A program made the position numbers and the translations under genes. Below are positions 57,272 to 64,000 of a DNA stretch of 64,000 nucleotides, piece by piece. The stretch's first letter is position 1. Every line of letters starts with the position of its first letter. The stretch is from Populus alba (Eukaryota > Streptophyta > Magnoliopsida > Malpighiales > Salicaceae). The stretch covers positions 4,927,875-4,991,874 of the forward strand of contig NC_133300.1 in assembly GCF_005239225.2 (NCBI RefSeq). Reading direction: 5' to 3'. The notes below the pieces were generated by a model. That model did no database searches. It was given only the letters and a program-made list of their open reading frames with translations, and was not told where the DNA came from.

Positions 57272-60200
57272 TCATGGAACATGCTCAACTGTGTTCAACA
57301 AACTTTCAGGATCTACTTCTTTTTTCTTAAGAGAAGGGGAAATAGCGATCGGGATCCTCGTTAGCTGCGGGCAATCACGCACAGTAATTTCTTCGAGAGA
57401 ACGGCATAGAAGTTTTCGAGAAAAAATGCTTTTCAAATTTGGTAATTTCTTCAACACCAAAACCCTCAATGTCGTAACAAAATAACCAAAAATAGTGAGA
57501 ACGCATGATCTACCATTTCCCATTATCTCCTGCATGTTGTAACAATCTTCGACTACAATCACTTCCAATGGGAGTGTAGACAACAACCAAGGAGGGAGCA
57601 GCGCCTTCATCGTATGACATTTATGTATTATGATCTCTCTGAGATTGTAGAAGACACCAGCAGTACGTACCTCTGAAGGTTCTGCTTCAAAAAGGGTTTC
57701 TAAGATTATCAAACCATCAAGGTGTAGAATCTCAAGCCCTCTAATATCCCATAATGAAAATAAGCTTCTCATGTTTTGACAACTCACAAAAACTACTTTT
57801 GTAGTGAAGTAAGGGGACAGAAAAGTTGCATTGTCAATCATGAGGTCATAAAACCAAGCCTCTTTAATTAACCCTGACTTCGATCTTGTATAATTTAGAT
57901 CTTCGAGTGAAGAGAAACAAGGTCGTCCTACAGTAACCTTGCATGCAATTAGTAAAAATCTCCGTCCACGACAGAAATATCCGAAATCATCTAGATCACG
58001 GAAGTTGCATTCCAAAGTTTCCAAATGATATAATCTGGAAACTTCATCTCCGCTAACTGAGAGAACAACTTCAGATTTCTGATGAAGCTTGAGGAACTGT
58101 AATTTTGAGAGTTGGGGTAAAATACCCGACCGTAAAACACGCACCCCACTTCCGTCAAGATTAAGATACCTGAGATCCTGCAGCCTTTCCATTCCCTCGG
58201 GCAAATCTTCAAGTCCAGTGTAACTGAGATCCAACTTCTCCAATGCCTTAAGCTTTGCTAATGATGGTACATAACTCAGCTTTGCACACCATCCCAGCAA
58301 CAATGCAGTTAGACTCGTCAGATGAGAAATAGAATCCGGCAACTTCTCTATATCTGTGTCGGAAAGATCAAGAACCTTGAGTCCGATGAGGTGCTGGAAA
58401 AAAGAATCCTCAACCAAATCCAATTTGTAGTTTCTGCATAACAATAATGTTGAGAGACTGGTGCACATTGGTGAAAAGCCTGTTGGAATATTCTCGATTC
58501 TATTTTCCATGAGTGAAACTCTTAACAGTTCCTTTCTCCACAATCTTACATCGGGTAATTCTGTTAGTTGTGCACCTGCTTGAACAATAACCCCCCACCT
58601 TTCGTTCAATATTTTCCAAGCCATATCCCAAATCAAATCATGCAGCTTGACATATCTGTAACCTTCATCGTCCCTGGAACCTTCTAATAAGCTGGCATCT
58701 TCAAGTTGATCAAGCATGGTATGGCCCCTATCAAATCGTGCATGCCTACTCCCCATTTCTTTGACTATACCCTCGTCAATCAAATACTCTATCAAGTCCT
58801 CTCTCAAGATGATCTTGCCTTTTGGAAATAGTGTGATATGTAAGAAGCACTCTTGAAGTGCTGAATCGTTCAACTGAGCATAGCTAAATTTCAATACTCG
58901 AAATACATTGGCTTCCATCTCACCTGGTCCAACTTCTAATCTTCTCATTTTTAGCAATGCATCTCTCCAACGATATTCACCATCCACTCCCTTCATGCTT
59001 CGAGCCATTGCCTTGATTCCAAGAGGCAAACCATCACACTCCTTCACAATAGACTCTGCGATCTCAGGATAGAGTGCACCACCATGCCCTAATCTGTATA
59101 TGAACAGCTCCCAAGCCTCGCCCTCAGAAAGAGGCTCCACTTTGATTATCCTTTGGCAATCCATTTTTCGACATATCTCCAGTGATCTCGTTGTGAGAAT
59201 CAACTTCCACCCGTCTGTTCTAAGAGGTATTCCCACTTCATCAGGAAGAAAATGATCCCACAAATTATCAAGAATTAAAAAACCTTTTTTTTTCACATTC
59301 AACTCTGTCAACAGCTCCCCAGTTCTCACCATCGCATCATTTTCATCCAAAGGTTTTAAATCCAAAACCTCAGCAATGCGACGCTGCAATGCATGAATGC
59401 TAAAATCTTCTGACACAGTAATCCAATGAACAGGATGAAACATGCCTAGTTTCTTGTGAAGCTGATTATAGATATGTGTAGCCAAAGCTGTCTTTCCCAC
59501 CCCCCCCATCCCATAAATGCCAATGCATGAGACCTCATCATTCAACAAACAAGACCAGACATCATTCATGTTTCTTTCCATAGCTTGGCCCACTAGCCTT
59601 GTTGTCGGCAATACATATCTTCCAGTCCTACGTTTCTTATGTACAGGCCTTTTAGAAGAGGGCCGTCTCTCAACAACAGACTGCATCAATTCCGGACTCA
59701 TGGTCAATCTACCAGTTCTTAACTCATAATCCCTCATTGATGAGGATGAGATGTTATTCATCTGGTGTGCTTGCTCTGTTCTTTGTCTAGTCTCGGGTTC
59801 ATCTGGCATAAGAACGACAGGAGCTCTATGAAGAGTGATGTTATTCGTATCCGTTTCAAATGCTTGAACTGCTGGCTCTATTCCCAATCCAGTCACAGGT
59901 GCATCGGGCATAAGCATGCTAGGAACCATGGTCTCCTCAGGAAGCACAATATTCTCTTCCCAAAACTCAAAATCCCTCATTGATGAGGACGAGATGTTAT
60001 TCATCTGGTGTGCTTGCTCTGTTCTTTGTCTAGTCTCGGGTTCATCTGGCATAAGAACGACAGGAGCTCTATGAAGAGTGATGTTATTCGTATCCGTTTC
60101 AAATGCTTGAACTGCTGGCTCTATTCCCAATCCAGTCACAGGTGCATCGGGCATAAGCATGCTAGGAACCATGGTCTCCTCAGACAGGAAAAACTCTCCC

Positions 60201-60547
60201 CCAGTTATCTCATTCATCCATGAAACATAATCCAAACGAGATTGTCCTTGTTGTTGCATTTCTAAATCTTGCGCAGGATCTGAATCTGCAGTAACTATTA
60301 TATTATTGCTTGAACTTGGCATGCTCCCACGCATTCTGTCAGGAAGCTTATCAAACGCTGCTCGTTGAACATCTGGAGTTACTTTTTCACAAATTTTAAC
60401 ACCACCACCTCCAACTCTTGCCAGATGATATTTCATCCTTGTAGTGGAAGTACTTCCAGCCAATGTCTTCTCACAAAAAATGCACCTCAATAAACCACCA
60501 TCCACTTTCTCAAAATAACACTGAAATGGATCACTTCCTCCATCCAT
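57272..60547 (-). CDS. BED-finger NB-ARC-LRR immune receptor
   Basis: A single open frame of 1,101 codons reaches back to ATG 60577, but a likely acceptor (ctgtag) lies between that ATG and the next. I prefer ATG 60547 (MDGGSDPF, 1,091 aa). Numbering from 60577: a BED-type zinc finger with C32, C35, H51 and C63; a linker with an internal duplication (132-205 and 213-286); NB-ARC from about 325 with P-loop GMGGVGKT near 351, kinase-2 LILDNLW, RNBS-B LILTTRS, GLPLG and an MHD-position LHD; then leucine-rich repeats from about 690 to the end (LKVLDLSDTDIEKLP). Such proteins detect pathogen effectors inside the cell. All core motifs are present and the frame is intact. Confidence 0.93.
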   Translation of the reverse strand: MDGGSDPFQCYFEKVDGGLLRCIFCEKTLAGSTSTTRMKYHLARVGGGGVKICEKVTPDVQRAAFDKLPDRMRGSMPSSSNNIIVTADSDPAQDLEMQQQGQSRLDYVSWMNEITGGEFFLSEETMVPSMLMPDAPVTGLGIEPAVQAFETDTNNITLHRAPVVLMPDEPETRQRTEQAHQMNNISSSSMRDFEFWEENIVLPEETMVPSMLMPDAPVTGLGIEPAVQAFETDTNNITLHRAPVVLMPDEPETRQRTEQAHQMNNISSSSMRDYELRTGRLTMSPELMQSVVERRPSSKRPVHKKRRTGRYVLPTTRLVGQAMERNMNDVWSCLLNDEVSCIGIYGMGGVGKTALATHIYNQLHKKLGMFHPVHWITVSEDFSIHALQRRIAEVLDLKPLDENDAMVRTGELLTELNVKKKGFLILDNLWDHFLPDEVGIPLRTDGWKLILTTRSLEICRKMDCQRIIKVEPLSEGEAWELFIYRLGHGGALYPEIAESIVKECDGLPLGIKAMARSMKGVDGEYRWRDALLKMRRLEVGPGEMEANVFRVLKFSYAQLNDSALQECFLHITLFPKGKIILREDLIEYLIDEGIVKEMGSRHARFDRGHTMLDQLEDASLLEGSRDDEGYRYVKLHDLIWDMAWKILNERWGVIVQAGAQLTELPDVRLWRKELLRVSLMENRIENIPTGFSPMCTSLSTLLLCRNYKLDLVEDSFFQHLIGLKVLDLSDTDIEKLPDSISHLTSLTALLLGWCAKLSYVPSLAKLKALEKLDLSYTGLEDLPEGMERLQDLRYLNLDGSGVRVLRSGILPQLSKLQFLKLHQKSEVVLSVSGDEVSRLYHLETLECNFRDLDDFGYFCRGRRFLLIACKVTVGRPCFSSLEDLNYTRSKSGLIKEAWFYDLMIDNATFLSPYFTTKVVFVSCQNMRSLFSLWDIRGLEILHLDGLIILETLFEAEPSEVRTAGVFYNLREIIIHKCHTMKALLPPWLLSTLPLEVIVVEDCYNMQEIMGNGRSCVLTIFGYFVTTLRVLVLKKLPNLKSIFSRKLLCRSLEEITVRDCPQLTRIPIAISPSLKKKEVDPESLLNTVEHVP
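59721..60183 (-). repeat. In-frame 243-bp-period duplication in the NLR linker
   Basis: 59721-59940 and 59964-60183 match over 220 bp with two mismatches found by eye. The period of 243 bp is 81 codons. It encodes the repeated MVPSMLMPDAPVTGLGIEP region between BED and NB-ARC. Confidence 0.95.
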
Positions 60548-60567
60548 TTTTTCTTCTGTGTCCCTAC

Positions 60568-60876
60568 CTACAGACATAACAAAGAACTTTCAGAAAATTG
60601 AATTAAAATGGAACTTAAGCTAATTGAAAAAAAGAAGAAGCTAAGTTTAAGATTAAAAAAAATTGATTACAGGTGTTTCACTGTCTAACCAAAGTCAAGT
60701 TAAACCACTCCAAAGATCAAAGTGTTCTTCTCTTTTTACTTTCCCAATAATTCTACAACTGGTCATATCAGTAATTTAATAACCAGCATGTTTCTTTTTT
60801 CTTAGAAGAATCAAACTACATGAGTTGGAAAAGAAATGGTATGAAATTAGAGCTAAAATTAATCAAACTTAATTAC
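60568..60876 (-). other. Probable 5'-UTR intron of the NLR gene
   Basis: On the minus strand, a donor in ctgctcag|gtaatt (exon ending at 60877) and an acceptor ctgtag (60568-60569; alternative 60564-60565) bound a T-rich 309-bp stretch. The first ATG after the acceptor is 60547. Inference only. Confidence 0.45.
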
Positions 60877-62480
60877 CTGAGCAGCAGATGCAGCAAGATG
60901 TTATCCAATTATTTGATTAAATCAGAAGAAGGAAGATGGACGGGGAAGAGTAAGTGTGTTGGAGACGCGTGATAGAGCTTCGGCTTGTTTGGTTGTGGAT
61001 AAGGATAGATTCAGACAGTCAGAGAAGCAGATGACAGTGAAAAAAATTAAAATGGACTTCTGTCGTTCATGGATGTCATATGGACATGTTGTTGGTCTTC
61101 CAGGAAGCGGATCCAGCGAGGGGTGCTCTAGTGAAGGCGTGGGGGTAGGCGGTGGCTGATGATAGTCTCCTCGTGTGGTGGACAGCACGCCAGCTTTGCA
61201 AACGATGAGAATGAGAGTTGACCTAGAGAGCACGATCCACCACAAAACAGCAGAAGAGAAAGCAGTAGGCCGAGAGAAGAAAAGGGAGCAGAGTTGACCG
61301 AGAGAGAAGTAGAGCTGACCTAGAGAGCGGTATCTTCACAAATGGAGAGGTTTGTGTTTTCTGTAGCTGGTAGAAAAAAGATACAGAGGATGATAGACAA
61401 CTGAGATGAGAGTACCTGTTTGTTTGCTGGTTTAAAAAAAAGAAGTTATTTTCTAGAAAATAAATTATTTATATATATATATATATATATTCAAGAAAAA
61501 TTATTTATAAAATATTTTTCAATACTAGGTTATATCATAAAAAAATAGTTTATTTATTTATATTTTAATTATTTTTGAAGTTTATTTTAAAAAAAAATTA
61601 CTAATAAAAAATAGAAAATAAATTTGATAAATAAAAAATTAAAAGAGAATAAAATTAAAAAAATAATTTCATAAATTATTTTAAATAAGATAAATATCAA
61701 TTAAAATAATAAAAAATCAAATCTAATAGATGAAAAATTTTAATTAAAAGATACCAATTAAAAGAGAATAAAGACTAAATTTAATATAAAAATCAAATTT
61801 TAAATAAATAAAATTTAAAAAAATCAAAATAAAATATCGACATTGAAAGCATACAAGAAGGTGATTCTAAATTATAAAAAATCAGATGAATAAACTCTCT
61901 TCATAATTGTTTTTTCTCATTTATGTTCTAATAACAGGGTGTTGTTTTATGATTCTCTTTGCTGCAAATGACAAGGAGATTCAAAGTGATGGAAATCTGC
62001 AGTGATGGAAATCACCATCCAATTAATGAAGCTTTTAAATTGCTTCAAATGAAGATGGAAGTGTGGAGGAAACTTCATGGATAGATTGATGTAAGACCTA
62101 GAAAACAATTCATTTCTCTCAACACAGTCTATTCATCAGAAATCTCAAATCCAAACAACTGAGAATTGAAGCTCAAGGGGAACTTCTTGCAGTCAGTGTT
62201 GAAGAAATCTCGAAATAATATTTCATAGTCTAAGGCCTGCAAAATCTAGCACAAAGCAATCATTTGGGTCATAGTCTAAGGCCTTAGCCCACAACCAGTC
62301 TCGAAATGGAATGATTCTTTTATTTATTTTTTTTTTTTGCATTTAGGACTCTCATTTCTTCGTATGTTTACTTTGTTTAATTTTTTAATCAAAGCTAAAG
62401 CTCGGTTGACTTGATCATGGTGATCGGATTCACCCTCGTCAACATAAATTATCATTTTAAATTTATTTTTTAAAATATTT
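60877..62480. other. Upstream region of the NLR gene, AT-rich
   Basis: 60877-61330 is less AT-rich and may hold the 5'-UTR exon and promoter. The 107-codon minus ORF in it (60922-61245) has no family. 61440-61900 is very AT-rich, with an (at)n run near 61470-61490. No gene is supported. Confidence 0.5.
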
Positions 62481-62489
62481 ATTTTTTTA

Positions 62490-63250
62490 TAAAATTTTTC
62501 ATATGTGTAGCCTTGCATTATTTTTTTTTAATTATTATTCAATAAATTTTATGTGTTGTGTCAGTTTCTATTATAAATATTATGTGTTTTTCTATTACAA
62601 ATTTATTTTGATAAAGAGGTTCATTAAACATAATTAGGTAAATTACTTGTGTTGTGTGATATTAGATATCCTGATCTTTATTTTTTGCTTGATTCTCTCA
62701 ATTTCATTTTTGTTTATTGTTGATGAATCTTTTTTTCATTACTTTACACAAATGATTATTGATTTGTTTAATTAGATGCGTGCATAAGTTTTTCGATTGA
62801 CATCTAAGAGTTTTTTTTAGTGTAAAAAAACATGTTGAATAATTTTGTATATTCATTTTTTTTTATTATGTTTTGATGTTTAAGATTTGATGCTTATTCT
62901 TATGAATGTTTTTTTAAAATATTTTTTCCCTTGAATCTTTTATGAAAGTTTTATTGTTTTTAGGTTCACCCTTCAATTCAAGTCTATAGTGTATATTTTT
63001 TTATGTCTTTCTTCTTTTGATTTTTGTTCTTTTGATTTTTGTCATTTTGTTAATGTTTTTATTCTTTTCAATTCAACTCTCAAATTTAAAATTTATTGTT
63101 GCCGTTTGATTTATTTTTTATTGCAATTTTAACACTCATTATTTTTATTGTATTTAATTTCTTGATTTTGGATTTTTTCTGTGATTTTAACCCTCACACT
63201 TTTTTCATGTATAGTGCTTTCGATCTTATAACCTGGGTCACGGTTTAAAT
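62490..63250. repeat. Third copy of the AT-rich dispersed repeat
   Basis: Shares gtgtcagtttctattat, gaggttcattaaacat, aacactcattatttttatt and tgtgattttaaccct with 29320-29600 and 52960-53230, and carries an extra internal segment here (about 62660-63110). Confidence 0.6.
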
Positions 63251-63780
63251 CTATAAGCATGCGTACTAAGCATATATTTAGACTTGCAATTGACATAAAA
63301 TCAAAGTCTTAGAATGTATATTACTAATAAAATTAACTATACTTAAATCAAAAACAAAAAAGGATACAAGTTTTACTTGTTGAAGAACTTTAAAATAATG
63401 AGTTTTTTTTTGTTATTGTCAAGAATAAATCCATTGCCCTTAAGGCTTTATTGTTCTTTACGTGTGCAACTAGAATGTTTATAATATGTCTTTTAAGATT
63501 TTAACAGCACCACCATAATTTAAATGCACTTCTAAATAAGGTACTCGAATAGAAAAAAAATATAGAGTTGTTAACTAATGTTTTTTTTTTCCTTTTACTT
63601 TCCCCTTCTTCGTATATAGTAAAATTACATGTTTGACCTTAGAAAATACAAAAACATAAGGCATGCATCCGGGGATATATTTTTTTTTCCTTTCACACAT
63701 ATCTTTTTTTGTAATTATCAAGGTCATGGGGGACATTTAGGTATTTTTACGTTAAATTTTTAATTTTTTTAAAAAGAAAG
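63251..63780. other. AT-rich intergenic DNA
   Basis: I see no ORF, RNA gene or recognisable repeat in this stretch. Confidence 0.5.
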
Positions 63781-63990
63781 TTGTTGGCATGTGCTAATTA
63801 CGGGCTAATAAGTTGTTGGCGTCTATGTCATTTGGATGGTGTGTGTGGCACCTCCGAGAGGTCAAACCTGACTTTCCGACATGTTTTTGGAGGTGCCACC
63901 ATGTCCTTCTTTATGGTGTGGCGCGTGACGGTATATGGTTGTTAGATTATTGCTGATTGTACTCTTTGTTTTTGATATTTCAATTTTCAT
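63781..63990. repeat. Copy of the caaacctgac dispersed repeat
   Basis: The block with gaggtcaaacctgactttccgac, gtgccaccatgtcctt and gtgtggcgcgtgacgg resembles 28547, 30150, 31113, 53805 and 55115, and looks like the least decayed copy. Confidence 0.6.
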
Positions 63991-64000
63991 CTTTATTCTT

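Noticed and set aside
60922..61245. 107-codon minus-strand ORF upstream of the NLR
   Set aside because: No recognisable domain. It lies in the likely 5'-UTR exon or promoter of the NLR gene.

Overview
The window is nuclear DNA from a woody dicot, most likely a poplar or another Salicaceae. The reasons are intron-containing plant receptor kinases of the rust-resistance Lr10 type, a single-exon BED-finger NBS-LRR of the kind expanded in Populus, plant Copia, TR-GAG-like, hAT-like and CACTA-type transposons, and AT-rich intergenic DNA. The species call is inference.

Most of the window is one large tandem duplication. Unit A runs from base 1 (its start lies outside) to about 32,041. Unit B covers about 36,290-56,110. 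Both hold, in the same order: a receptor-kinase gene, a spacer, a solo LTR, a Copia relic, a gene-derived pseudogene, a captured presequence-like fragment, a degenerate AT-rich repeat field, a small minus-strand gene, a second small minus-strand ORF, a CACTA end, and a field of short dispersed repeats. Unit A is longer mainly because of two later insertions. A 5.25-kb Copia element with identical LTRs (232-5485) sits in kinase intron 1. A 9.6-kb gag-only LTR element (9001-18633, minus orientation, TSD atcac) sits behind the kinase gene. Unit B keeps both empty target sites. Unit B has its own insertions: two hAT-like elements with 8-bp target duplications (41107-42459 and 42567-43742) and a 463-bp AT-rich insert (52069-52531).

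Between the units are a 500-base N gap (32042-32541) and a minus-strand exon encoding a GUB_WAK-type extracellular domain cut by that gap (32542-33036). About 2.5 kb away, head to head, is the complete LRK10L gene of unit B (35511-38453, four exons). After unit B comes a complete minus-strand BED-NB-ARC-LRR gene (57272-60547), with a recent 243-bp-period duplication in its linker and a probable 5'-UTR intron. The last 3 kb is AT-rich DNA with further copies of dispersed repeats.

Functionally this looks like an immune-receptor neighbourhood: two cell-surface receptor kinases, a related extracellular-domain protein and one intracellular NLR. It has been shaped by tandem duplication and transposon insertion. 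Kinase copy A has changes at conserved kinase positions and a transposon in intron 1, while copy B looks intact. The small exons of the two kinase genes differ far more than the introns around them. I see no rRNA, tRNA, CRISPR array or prokaryotic feature.
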